A stretch of 20,861 bases of DNA from a virus (IMGVR_UViG_3300031721_000051:1-20861), one strand, 5' to 3'. Positions 5,072 to 12,382 are shown, numbered from the stretch's first letter. Made by a program: numbers and translations. The notes: a model not told the origin generated them from the letters alone.

Positions 5072-6384
5072 TGCTTTATATAGTTTTGTAAGCTTTTTCG
5101 TTGTTCAAATTTAGTGAATTTATTGTTGAAAAACAAGAATATGTTACCTATTCCTACGTTTCTACCCTTAGCAAATATGATTTCTGCAAGACCTCTAACG
5201 TCACCTCCATTCTCATCAACTTCAAACCCGTAATACTCTGGTCTATACACGAGCATGACGGTATCAGCCGCCTGTTCAATCTCACCTGACTCACGCAAAT
5301 CACCTAACGATGGTCTGCAACCAGGTCTTTTCTCTACACCTCTACTCAATTGAGATAGAGCCATCACACATATATTAAGTTCCTTAGCTATGTTTTTTAA
5401 ACCTCTAGCTATAGCTGAAACTTCTTGCTCACGACTCCTACCTTTAGTGTTATTACTAACCAACTGAAGGTAGTCTATCATCACAAGCTTCACGCCCTTA
5501 CTTAATACATACCGCCTTATTCTGTTAAGTAAATACTGAAGGCTGGTGTTGCTGCACTCGTCTATATATAGGGGCATCTTTTCTAAAGCTCCTACAGTTT
5601 TATGCATAACATGCCAATCACCTTCAGCTAACTCACCAGAAGACAGTGTCTTGTTTTCTATATATGAATCAGATGCAACCAATCTTGTTATCAATTGGTT
5701 TACAGACATTTCATACGAGAATATAACCGAAGGCACATCAGCTCTTGATGCATTGTATGCTAAGGCTAAAGCTAAACTTGTCTTACCCATAGATGACGCA
5801 CCACCTACAATTATAAGGTCTTGCTCTTTCCATCCACCAGTATGCATATCTATCTCATCAAAGCCACTTGTTATACCTGTAAGCCCTTCCTTGGTTGAAT
5901 TAAGCTCAACCTCTTCAACGAAACCTTTAAGCTGCTTGACTATGTCAGGCATATCATCGGAATTGGTATCGTTTATCTTTGTTAACTCCTCTACAGCTAT
6001 ATCGATAGCCCCTTCTACACTTCCTTCCTTTCTAACAACTACCTGTCTTAGACGCTCTAATACTTTCTCTAAGTTTATGGTCTTGTTGTCGGACGTTAGT
6101 TCGGTTATGCAGTTAACAAAATCATAAGAATAAAAGTCATCAGAATATAAAGATGCTATATAAAACATAGCGTCCTTGTATCCCATTTCTTTTAGCTCTC
6201 TATCCAGTGACAGCATATCTATTGACTTCCCCTGCTGATAAAACCCTTCCATCGCTGAAAATATAGCCTTATTGTTAGGTGTCACGAATAAATCGTTGTT
6301 TAATGCACTGAAATGGTCATAATACAGGTCTTTTTTATTTAAAAGCTTAGACAACACTGCCTTTTCTACATCTTCTCTTATCAT
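5068..6384 (-). CDS. dnaB: Replicative DNA helicase, DnaB family
   Basis: The 438-residue product has an N-terminal DnaB interaction domain (about 1-100; EKAVLSKLLNKKDLYYDHF, PNNKAIFSAM) and a RecA-like motor domain from about 165. Walker A is GASSMGKTS (195-203) and Walker B is VMIDYLQL (301-308), followed by the RSREQEVSAIARGLK and ALSQLSRGVEKR segments and the GDLRESGEIEQAADTVM motif typical of DnaB. DnaB unwinds DNA 5' to 3' at the fork as a hexamer. It is slightly shorter than bacterial DnaB (about 450-500), as is common for phages. It is coupled to the loader-like gene upstream and the HU-like gene downstream by 4-nt overlaps. No primase domain is present. Confidence 0.95.
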   Translation of the reverse strand: MIREDVEKAVLSKLLNKKDLYYDHFSALNNDLFVTPNNKAIFSAMEGFYQQGKSIDMLSLDRELKEMGYKDAMFYIASLYSDDFYSYDFVNCITELTSDNKTINLEKVLERLRQVVVRKEGSVEGAIDIAVEELTKINDTNSDDMPDIVKQLKGFVEEVELNSTKEGLTGITSGFDEIDMHTGGWKEQDLIIVGGASSMGKTSLALALAYNASRADVPSVIFSYEMSVNQLITRLVASDSYIENKTLSSGELAEGDWHVMHKTVGALEKMPLYIDECSNTSLQYLLNRIRRYVLSKGVKLVMIDYLQLVSNNTKGRSREQEVSAIARGLKNIAKELNICVMALSQLSRGVEKRPGCRPSLGDLRESGEIEQAADTVMLVYRPEYYGFEVDENGGDVRGLAEIIFAKGRNVGIGNIFLFFNNKFTKFEQRKSLQNYIKH

Positions 6385-6962
6385 TTTCTTCCTAGTATTA
6401 TCATTTTCTTATCAATTACGTCAGGAACTTCATTATCCCACTCCTCATTTTTAATCCACCTCTCAAGGTGTTTAAATTGTGGATGAAATTCATCTTTATA
6501 GTCCATGTGTGTCTTATACTTTATTTGTTTTTCCAAACTACTCAGTATAGACGTGAACATTTCCTCTGTTAGATTTATAGACAAGAATATCTCTTTACTG
6601 ACCTTCTTACCTATTTTTATCGGATATAACTTCCATAGTTTTTCAAACCATGTAGCTCTAACATCTTTAAGTATATGGAAAGCAATCTTTTTAGATACAT
6701 TACCATTAAATAACTTAGAACCTTTAGCTGTTACTTTAACAACCTTAGTATTCTCGTTAAATGTTAGGTAATTCTGCTTTCTTAACTCTGTATATGAGTT
6801 AGATATATTAACATCCTTTAAACCGTACTTATCTATAAGCCCTTTATGATACATTTCATTCCTAAAATTCTTATGAAAATGTAAAACTAGCACGTCAACA
6901 ATAGTCAACGCACTAGCTTTATCAAAACTTATCTTTAAAAACTGTATAATAAGCTCATTCAT
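6381..6962 (-). CDS. Replication initiator or helicase loader-like protein
   Basis: The 193-residue product has an N-terminal part (about 1-85) that reads like a winged helix: helices, then LTFNENTKVVKVTAKGSKLF as a wing. Its C-terminal part (about 105-180) has the pattern WFEKLWKLYPIKIGKK, then helices, then HPQFKHLERWIKNEEWDNE. That second pattern recurs in phage replication proteins encoded beside DnaB, often annotated as replication protein O or DnaT/loader-like. It lies directly upstream of dnaB with a 4-nt overlap, the usual position for a loader. No ATPase motif is present, so it is not of the DnaC type. The role is inferred from pattern and position. Confidence 0.65.
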   Translation of the reverse strand: MNELIIQFLKISFDKASALTIVDVLVLHFHKNFRNEMYHKGLIDKYGLKDVNISNSYTELRKQNYLTFNENTKVVKVTAKGSKLFNGNVSKKIAFHILKDVRATWFEKLWKLYPIKIGKKVSKEIFLSINLTEEMFTSILSSLEKQIKYKTHMDYKDEFHPQFKHLERWIKNEEWDNEVPDVIDKKMIILGRK

Positions 6963-7873
6963 TAGTTCATACTAACTCCCGTAGCTTTCATTTCCTTAAT
7001 AATCATCTGTAAAGCTTTCTTTGTATATGCTCCACTATTTCCTACCAGTAATTCATAATCAGCACTCCAAGTAGTGTGTTCATAATGCTTATGTGTAAGG
7101 TAATGAGTTAGACCATTGAACAATCCATAATAACTACGACCTTTACGTTCGTATTCATCAGTTATAGAGTCCCTTAATAGCTCTCTTTTAGCTAAAACGG
7201 ACTTTACAACACGCTTTTTACCCTCAATCTTAGCTACAACGTCCATAATCTTTGCTGCAAACTCTTCTGTAGGTTGATTGTTGGACATGATAGTGAACAG
7301 ATTAAACAATCCATCTGTATTACGTTGAATAAGTTCGTTTATGAAGCCACCATTTTGTTTTTCAATACTCTTAGTGTGCTTAACAACGTGGTTATTGTCC
7401 TTGTCAGCCATTAGTGTAGCGAACATATTAGAACAACTATGCATCATAGTACTTATTCCGTAGACAAGACGTTGACTACCATCATGTGATGATAATGCAT
7501 ATAGATATAAATCAACATCATCATCAATAGTACCTGATTTTACAGATATATTCTTGAGCAGTCTAATAAAGAAAAATACTTTCTTCCCTCCATTAAAATG
7601 TCCACATCTTGAGCGATTTAAATCATAGCTACCAGGTTCAAGCTTATCTAGTATACTATCTAATAGCACGTCATTCTGCATTACTGTATATCTACCACGG
7701 ACAGGACCTAAAGCCTCACCTGTAGTAGTGTTTACTGTACAATAGAATGGTGTATCTGAATACGTTAATGGTGTTGCTGAATTGGTTGCTACCTCTTCAT
7801 GCTCGTACGCCATCTTTAATTTGTTAACGGTAAAGTCTAACTCACCATCAGCTAAAAATTTCTCTTTAATCAT
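6962..7873 (-). CDS. DUF932 family phage/plasmid protein
   Basis: The 303-residue product matches the DUF932 phage/plasmid-like family: an N-terminal GRYTVMQNDVLLDSIL segment, a central GGKKVFFFIRL strand pair, LYLYALSSHDGSQRLVYGI and the MHSCSNMFATLM segment that corresponds to the conserved CxN part of the family. The family is common in phages and plasmids; its biochemical role is not established, and it is often found near replication and recombination genes. The length is in the usual range (about 270-350). The stop overlaps the next gene's start as TAATG, and the start overlaps the 68-residue gene by 8 nt. Confidence 0.8.
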   Translation of the reverse strand: MIKEKFLADGELDFTVNKLKMAYEHEEVATNSATPLTYSDTPFYCTVNTTTGEALGPVRGRYTVMQNDVLLDSILDKLEPGSYDLNRSRCGHFNGGKKVFFFIRLLKNISVKSGTIDDDVDLYLYALSSHDGSQRLVYGISTMMHSCSNMFATLMADKDNNHVVKHTKSIEKQNGGFINELIQRNTDGLFNLFTIMSNNQPTEEFAAKIMDVVAKIEGKKRVVKSVLAKRELLRDSITDEYERKGRSYYGLFNGLTHYLTHKHYEHTTWSADYELLVGNSGAYTKKALQMIIKEMKATGVSMN

Positions 7874-8072
7874 CTCCTAGTTTTTTACGAAGTTTAATTA
7901 TTTCTTGTATAAGGTCATTGTCTTCATCTGGGATATATTCCCCGCTGAAATTAATGTACTTATTTGTTACGTCTCTTGCATACTCGTGTATGAGAGCTAA
8001 ATCTTCTTTAGTTTCTCTCACCATTTTCTCCAAGGCTTCTATCCTTAAAAGGTTAAAGTCTGATGTACTCAT
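7866..8072 (-). CDS. Small acidic coiled-coil protein, 68 residues
   Basis: The family is not recognised. An N-terminal heptad-like helix (LLRIEALEKMVRETKEDLALIHEYA) suggests a short coiled coil. An acidic middle (GEYIPDEDNDLIQEI) and a Lys-rich helix follow, ending LGDD. It overlaps the DUF932 gene downstream by 8 nt and the 76-residue gene upstream by 4 nt, so it is clearly in the translated chain. It could be a partner subunit of the DUF932 protein, but nothing in the sequence shows that. Confidence 0.6.
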   Translation of the reverse strand: MSTSDFNLLRIEALEKMVRETKEDLALIHEYARDVTNKYINFSGEYIPDEDNDLIQEIIKLRKKLGDD

Positions 8073-8299
8073 GATAGGTTTAGTTTTTTAGTTACTACTA
8101 TATCTAATACTCCATAGTTGGTAGATGAATTTACTATATATCCTCTACCTCTTAATGCATCCATGATTTGATGACGATAATTCCACAGGTCTTTATCCCA
8201 GTTTCTTTCGTCACATACAGACAACTTAGTTGTACCGTCATTTTCTACATTGTTAACCATTCCATCTATAAGGTTCTGTATCTCTTGTTCTGTATTCAT
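8069..8299 (-). CDS. Hypothetical protein, 76 residues
   Basis: The family is not recognised. The product begins with an acidic helix (MNTEQEIQNLIDGMVNNV) and contains WDKDLWNYRHQIMDALRGRGY followed by strand-like IVNSS and VLDIVVTKK. It has no membrane segment. Both ends overlap neighbours by 4 nt (ATGA at 8296-8299 and at 8069-8072), which supports it as a real gene in the leftward operon. Confidence 0.6.
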   Translation of the reverse strand: MNTEQEIQNLIDGMVNNVENDGTTKLSVCDERNWDKDLWNYRHQIMDALRGRGYIVNSSTNYGVLDIVVTKKLNLS

Positions 8300-8469
8300 G
8301 ATGGTGAATCATTTAAATTGTTAAACTTATCCTCAAATACAAGGTCAAGCTCTAATTTTTCGCTTAATGGTAGGTGACTGTATAGCCACTCTATCTCATC
8401 TATAGGTTGGTCACATTCATCTAGTAACCACTCTGCGTATAGTTGAGAGAATTTCTTAGGCTCTGTCAT
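8296..8469 (-). CDS. Small acidic protein, 57 residues
   Basis: This open frame of 57 codons plus TGA is supported by context: its stop overlaps the start of the 76-residue gene as ATGA, and its ATG is preceded by an A-rich leader (AACTAAATAAAAACAAA). The product (MTEPKKFSQLYAEWLLDEC..., ending NNLNDSPS) is acidic with aromatic and Trp residues, mostly helical, with no membrane segment. It is the first gene downstream of the three-way-junction RNA structure at 8492-8575, so that structure would lie in its leader. Function is unknown. Confidence 0.65.
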   Translation of the reverse strand: MTEPKKFSQLYAEWLLDECDQPIDEIEWLYSHLPLSEKLELDLVFEDKFNNLNDSPS

Positions 8470-8491
8470 TTTGTTTTTATTTAGTTAATAA

Positions 8492-8575
8492 TATATAAGG
8501 GCACACATGTGGTTCGCCAGTATCGGCTTGAATCACGGTCTTAAAGAGGCTTACTCAATTCCTCTACCCTATATA
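8492..8575 (-). ncRNA. Three-way-junction RNA structure in an operon gap
   Basis: The ends TATATAAGGG (8492-8501) and ACCCTATATA (8566-8575) pair over 9 bp with one bulged A. Inside are two hairpins. One is GTGGTTC/GAATCAC (8509-8515 with 8530-8536, one G-U) extended by GCC/GGC (8516-8518 with 8525-8527). The other is AGAGG/CCTCT (8545-8549 with 8561-8565). The leftward transcript would carry this fold immediately after the amidoligase stop codon and 22 nt before the ATG of the 57-residue gene. It is one of the few gaps in an otherwise overlapping gene chain. It may be a riboswitch, a processing site or a partial terminator; no known class was recognised. Confidence 0.45.
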
Positions 8576-10066
8576 CTAATTCATACGGCTATTCTTCAGC
8601 GGGTTGCCAAAGTAATTAGCTCTCTTCTTACAATATTCCCATAAAGGCTCATGGAATTTAGGTTTAAGGCTGGCTGTTAGAACTTCTTTCAAAGTTACAG
8701 GACCTCTCCTACTATACATGGCATTCATTATTCGTCTCTGGTTATTCTCTGCAAATCTAACTATAGACATACATATAAGCAACCAATTGTATATCTTATC
8801 GAATTCAATTGTTGCACTATGTGGTCTAAACTCAATCGTGTCAGGACCTGAAGCCGCTGAACAATTAGTTAGATTAATCCAAGTATATCTCTGAGAGTTG
8901 TAATGCCCACCAGGGTGAGACCTTTTCTTATTGTATGTCTGACCTATCTTATTACCTATAGTAATCTCTCCTAAGATGTCTCTATAGTTGTGAAAACTAA
9001 GACGGTCTACAGATTCAGGTATTAACTTACAGTAAGTATTACTCTTTCTTGATGATGGAAGTATAGAGTATACATCGTCTTCAATCTGGCTACATAGTTT
9101 AAGAATCATAATAGATAACCTTCTATTGTTAGAAGCTCCTCCTATATGAATATGTACACCACACTTCTTATCAGTTTTAGCACCTTCCTCAGCTAACGCT
9201 GCACAAAGTTTCTGTAACTGTCCAACTCCTTTATCACCTTTAAGAACACCAGTCACATATTCAGGTCCTTCTGTAGAACCATCATATACAGCCTTAACAT
9301 TCAAGCCATAGTTACCTAAGTAACTCTGATTACAGGTTTCTACTTCAACGCCAAAGGTGTATTCATTACCTGATGTCTTATAGAAAGTCGTATCACCTTT
9401 CTGCATGTAAGTGTTGTCGAAATAATTGTTATCTCTATTGTCTTCACAACACTCGCTATCGTCATGTACATAAGAATCACAACAATCTCTTAGATTAACA
9501 CAGCAATTTGCCGCAGTTTGGTAGCATTCATAATACTCCTGTTGGTCTTCCGAATATACATAGTCATTGCTATTATCAACATCTATGTATCCTTGGTCTC
9601 CACAATTCAAATTACCAAACCTACACTTCTCCTCATACTGGAAATAACATTCCTGAGAGTCTCCATCGTCCTCTCCAACCCATACAATTTGGTTATCGTC
9701 ACAATTTAAGCTCTCAATCCTATATTCATGCTCTATAATACAGCAATCTCTCTCTCGTAAGTACTTATAAAAGTTCTTAAAGAACCGTATAAATGGGCTA
9801 GTCGTTCCATTATCAGCCGCTCTCTCTAAACCCATAGAACTTATAGCTCTACCTTCTGTATAGTTAAGATGTATTTCATGCCACAAATTGTAATGACCAC
9901 CCCCTGAGAGGTAGTCATTCAACTTGTTTATTAATTCAGCTTTAGGTTTAGCACAACCTAGAAAGCATTCTTCAGGTACGCTCATCGTGGATGATAGTGA
10001 CCGTGAAGTTATATTAAGAACTGCTAACCTTTCGGTTACGAACTCGTCTAACGGATTGTTTGGCAT
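8576..10066 (-). CDS. Putative amidoligase with Cys-rich acidic insert
   Basis: The C-terminal half of this 496-residue protein matches the putative amidoligase family (glutamine-synthetase-like fold): FGVEVET (238-244), DGS..GPEYVT (262-272), CGVHIHI (302-308), RYTWINLT (393-400) and TIEFRPHSAT (410-419). These Glu, His and Arg positions would bind ATP, metal and the carboxylate. Such enzymes join a carboxyl group to an amine, giving amide- or peptide-like bonds. Residues about 108-207 are strongly acidic and hold 13 Cys with repeated Tyr/Asp/Glu-rich stretches, possibly a metal-binding insert. The N-terminal 50 residues look helical. The stop abuts the RNA structure at 8492-8575, and the start overlaps the 53-residue gene. 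The class II amidotransferase lies one small gene upstream. Confidence 0.85.
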   Translation of the reverse strand: MPNNPLDEFVTERLAVLNITSRSLSSTMSVPEECFLGCAKPKAELINKLNDYLSGGGHYNLWHEIHLNYTEGRAISSMGLERAADNGTTSPFIRFFKNFYKYLRERDCCIIEHEYRIESLNCDDNQIVWVGEDDGDSQECYFQYEEKCRFGNLNCGDQGYIDVDNSNDYVYSEDQQEYYECYQTAANCCVNLRDCCDSYVHDDSECCEDNRDNNYFDNTYMQKGDTTFYKTSGNEYTFGVEVETCNQSYLGNYGLNVKAVYDGSTEGPEYVTGVLKGDKGVGQLQKLCAALAEEGAKTDKKCGVHIHIGGASNNRRLSIMILKLCSQIEDDVYSILPSSRKSNTYCKLIPESVDRLSFHNYRDILGEITIGNKIGQTYNKKRSHPGGHYNSQRYTWINLTNCSAASGPDTIEFRPHSATIEFDKIYNWLLICMSIVRFAENNQRRIMNAMYSRRGPVTLKEVLTASLKPKFHEPLWEYCKKRANYFGNPLKNSRMN

Positions 10067-10209
10067 AATTTCCCAATATTATCAATTATAACTTTCAATT
10101 CTTTAGTGTCAACAGTGACACCCTTACGTTCTTCAAGCTTTTTAGTCGCTTGGTATAATTCTTTAACATACTCAGTATCAGCGCATAGTGTTAATAGTTT
10201 CTCTAACAT
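10048..10209 (-). CDS. Small helical protein, 53 residues
   Basis: This frame has 53 codons plus TAG. It overlaps the amidotransferase 3' end by 7 nt and the amidoligase 5' end by 19 nt, so it fills the space between those two enzymes exactly. The product (MLEKLLTLCADTEYVKELY..., ending IDNIGKLCQTIR) is helical with Lys/Glu-rich heptad-like spacing and two Cys. It may be a small partner of one of the two enzymes, but no family is recognised. Confidence 0.65.
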   Translation of the reverse strand: MLEKLLTLCADTEYVKELYQATKKLEERKGVTVDTKELKVIIDNIGKLCQTIR

Positions 10210-11231
10210 ACCAGTATACTTTTGTTGTTAACAACTTCCACTTCTTTCTCGTTGCTCGTACCTTCGGTTTGAAGCTCTTGCTTAATTAACAGAATGAAAT
10301 TACTTATAGCTAAGTCATCATCTTTCTCTAACCAACCATGATATTTCATCTCGTTGTATGCTAACTCAAACGCATCTAACCCAGACTCTACATGATTGTA
10401 CCAATCGTTGTTAAGCTCTTCAATATAAGACTCAGTCTGCGTTTCAGGTAAATCTTCTTCTGAATTCCAAGTACTCCACCACTTCTCGTCATGAGCTGTG
10501 TTGTCGTAGTAAGAATCGACTTTATCGAACGTACCCTGAGTTATCTTATTATTTTTACCGTATTCATACCAAGGTTTAGTTTCTTTCTCAACAGCAGTTA
10601 CCTTTATTTCAGTAGCTGTATCAAGCGAACCATCTTCGTTATATATGAACAAGAAGTTTGGTACTACTTCTTTAACGTCCTTCTTATTGGAAGCTAAAGC
10701 TGTAAGACCCTCTTTCTTAGACGAGAATATAATACCATCATCTGTTCTTAACTTAAACAGAGGATTGTTACGTTTGTATACATGAAGTTTACCTGTTATC
10801 ATGTCAACCCATAAAGCATTGATAGTTCCATTGTGACTACCTAATGTTTTCACATCGTCAGTCTTCTCAAGGATACTATATATAGCCTTACTATCTACGT
10901 CAGTAACTTCTAAATCATTCTCCTTTAGATTCTCTTTATGATTACCTAATACACCATTGTGTACTCCAGCATATTTACCATAAATATAAGGATGTGAGTT
11001 ATCAGCTGTAATCTCACCATGTGTACTGTACCGTGTATGACCAAGAAAGCTATTTGTTGTTGTATCGTTGATGATACTTAACAGATTACCTGACTCGTCA
11101 AGACATTTATATACATTACCATTGATGATAGCTCCAGAGCTGTGACCACCACGACTATCGTTGTCGTTCATTAGATACATTAATTTATTAATCGGTGTAT
11201 CTTTCCCGATATAAGCTACAATTCCACACAT
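10203..11231 (-). CDS. Class II glutamine amidotransferase (Ntn hydrolase)
   Basis: The product starts MCGIVAYIG, placing the nucleophile Cys at position 2 as in GlmS, PurF and GltB glutaminase domains. GHTRYSTHGE and GVHNGVLGN supply the Arg and Asn-Gly residues that bind glutamine and form the oxyanion hole, and DSKAIYSIL matches the later Asp position. The domain spans about residues 1-205 and would release ammonia from glutamine. The remaining 135 residues are acidic and Trp/Tyr-rich with no recognised synthase domain, so the acceptor enzyme must be separate. The nearby amidoligase is the natural candidate. The gene starts 5 nt after the 79-residue gene and overlaps the 53-residue gene. 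Confidence 0.9.
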   Translation of the reverse strand: MCGIVAYIGKDTPINKLMYLMNDNDSRGGHSSGAIINGNVYKCLDESGNLLSIINDTTTNSFLGHTRYSTHGEITADNSHPYIYGKYAGVHNGVLGNHKENLKENDLEVTDVDSKAIYSILEKTDDVKTLGSHNGTINALWVDMITGKLHVYKRNNPLFKLRTDDGIIFSSKKEGLTALASNKKDVKEVVPNFLFIYNEDGSLDTATEIKVTAVEKETKPWYEYGKNNKITQGTFDKVDSYYDNTAHDEKWWSTWNSEEDLPETQTESYIEELNNDWYNHVESGLDAFELAYNEMKYHGWLEKDDDLAISNFILLIKQELQTEGTSNEKEVEVVNNKSILVC

Positions 11232-11236
11232 ACTTC

Positions 11237-11476
11237 CTATAATTTTAAAGTTATTGATTTGGCTAATACAATTAAAGCTTCTCTATTCTCTCTTACGAAA
11301 GCATTTAGAAACTCCTCTTCTTCAACCTCTTCTGCTATTTCTTCTGTTATCTCTCTATGAGCCGTGATATGGTCATGATAATCTGCATCTTCTATCTCAT
11401 AGAAGTTTACATCAAACAATGGGGCAAGAACACTACGTTCCTGCTCCTCCATTGCTAGTTCTTTCATTCTTCCCAT
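11237..11476 (-). CDS. Acidic hypothetical protein, 79 residues (paralogue of next gene)
   Basis: The family is not recognised. It opens MGRMKELAMEEQE, closely matching the start of the neighbouring gene product (MGKMKELLLDEQK). The central part is very acidic (EITEEIAEEVEEEEF) and helical. The ATG directly follows the TAG of the upstream gene. The matching N-termini suggest tandem duplication followed by divergence. The helical acidic character is compatible with a protein-binding or DNA-mimic role, but that is speculation. Confidence 0.6.
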   Translation of the reverse strand: MGRMKELAMEEQERSVLAPLFDVNFYEIEDADYHDHITAHREITEEIAEEVEEEEFLNAFVRENREALIVLAKSITLKL

Positions 11477-11683
11477 CTACTCTTTCTTTAATTGTTTAAC
11501 AATTTCATCGTAAACTTTGTTATGTACAACCTCAGCATCACACCCATCTAATTCGGGTATAGTGCTATGTATTATCATATTCAACGTCTCGCTCCATGAC
11601 TCCATGAAGTCATCTGTGATTTGCTCTACAAGTCCCGATAATTTCTGTTCATCGAGGAGTAATTCTTTCATCTTTCCCATCAT
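11477..11683 (-). CDS. Acidic hypothetical protein, 68 residues (paralogue of previous gene)
   Basis: The frame is open upstream to 11725, but the ATG at 11683 (or the adjacent one at 11680) is preferred. It overlaps the upstream stop as ATGA and gives a product, MMGKMKELLLDEQK, whose start aligns with the neighbouring protein MGRMKELAMEEQE. The rest is acidic and helical (LVEQITDDFMESWSETL) and ends in a Lys-rich tail (IVKQLKKE). Function is unknown. The earlier in-frame Met would put a Tyr/Arg-rich extension inside the upstream gene and is less likely. Confidence 0.6.
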   Translation of the reverse strand: MMGKMKELLLDEQKLSGLVEQITDDFMESWSETLNMIIHSTIPELDGCDAEVVHNKVYDEIVKQLKKE

Positions 11684-12111
11684 GTAAAGTCTACAGTTAT
11701 AAGACCTGAGTCTATGATGGTACACGTCATAGTACTCGACATATTTATGACTAATTTCTTAGCGTCAACCTGACCTGTACGTGCTATCTTTCTGTACTCC
11801 TTCATTGGCTCGTCTAATACCTTAGACTCGATGATAGTGACAGGCTCAACCTTAGTCTTCTTGACTGATTTAACAGTACTCTTAACTCTTTCAGGTTTAG
11901 TATTAATCTCGTAATACAACTGAGCATGAGCCTTTTTGTATTCAGGATTACCAATCCCTTTGATACTAGCACGCTTCATACGTGGCGGTAAATCATTTTC
12001 ATTTTGTGGGATTATTTTCTTACCTAACCTTGTAACGTACACCTTATTCTTAATAAGGTTCGCTACGATTCTTTGACGAATCATCGTCTTTGTTATAACA
12101 GTCTTAGCCAT
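11680..12111 (-). CDS. Hypothetical basic protein, 143 residues
   Basis: The family is not recognised. The N-terminal two thirds are strongly basic (MAKTVITKTMIRQRIVANLIKNK, PPRMKRASIKG, VKSTVKSVKKTKVE), and the C-terminal part is neutral and strand-like, ending SGLITVDFT. It could bind nucleic acid or RNA, judging only by charge. Its ATG overlaps the TAA of the 59-residue gene (TAATG) and its stop overlaps the next start, so it lies within a coupled chain. Confidence 0.6.
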   Translation of the reverse strand: MAKTVITKTMIRQRIVANLIKNKVYVTRLGKKIIPQNENDLPPRMKRASIKGIGNPEYKKAHAQLYYEINTKPERVKSTVKSVKKTKVEPVTIIESKVLDEPMKEYRKIARTGQVDAKKLVINMSSTMTCTIIDSGLITVDFT

Positions 12112-12290
12112 TATTTCTTCTTGTTTAATAATTTAAGAAGCTTAGCTCTTTGCTTAGCTCCGCAGGTTTTCATCACTTGACGAATTCCTGTTTCAGTGCT
12201 GATTAACTCATTGTAATAAGCCAATCTTTCTGTTGCCTCCTCTCTGAGGACTTCTTTGCGCTCTCTTCGAGCATTCACTAATCCAGCCAT
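12111..12290 (-). CDS. Small basic helical protein, 59 residues
   Basis: This frame of 59 codons plus TAA shares one base with the next gene's ATG (TAATG). The product (MAGLVNARRERKEVLREE..., ending KLLKLLNKKK) is helical and Arg/Lys-rich with a possible short coiled coil. It is the first gene of the long leftward chain that runs to 450, and it begins 24 nt after the 3' end of the tRNA-like element at 12315-12377. An RNA-processing step at the tRNA-like element would therefore create the 5' end of this operon's mRNA. Function is unknown. Confidence 0.65.
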   Translation of the reverse strand: MAGLVNARRERKEVLREEATERLAYYNELISTETGIRQVMKTCGAKQRAKLLKLLNKKK

Positions 12291-12314
12291 AGCTTTCAGT
12301 TTAGTTTGGTTAGT

Positions 12315-12377
12315 AGAAGAGGGTGGAATCGAACCACCTGAGTCGTAAACTTTAACAACGCTCCAAGCAACTCTTCT
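12315..12377 (-). tRNA. tRNA-like element, 63 nt, with minimal or absent D-arm
   Basis: Minus-strand AGAAGAG (12377-12371) pairs perfectly with CTCTTCT (12321-12315), and one further A-T pair is possible outside it. The T-arm is GGTGG-TTCGATT-CCACC (12338-12322), directly next to the acceptor strand as in tRNA. The region for the D-arm is only about 10 nt (TTGCTTGGAGC), allowing a 3-bp stem with TGG loop or none. The anticodon arm can pair as GTTGT/ACGAC with an 8-nt loop, or less well as CGTTG/TTACG with a 7-nt loop TTAAAGT and a 5-nt variable loop, so the anticodon cannot be assigned. No CCA is encoded. At 63 nt it is about 10 nt short of normal. It may be a truncated tRNA, a relic or a processing signal. 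Confidence 0.45.
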
Positions 12378-12382
12378 ATATT

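Noticed and set aside
5546-6127. Rightward 193-codon open frame inside dnaB
   Set aside because: It is wholly antisense to the unmistakable DnaB coding sequence.
8492-8575. Hammerhead ribozyme or purine riboswitch
   Set aside because: A three-way junction is present, but the CTGATGA and GAAA core of hammerheads and the conserved junction sequences of purine riboswitches are absent on both strands.
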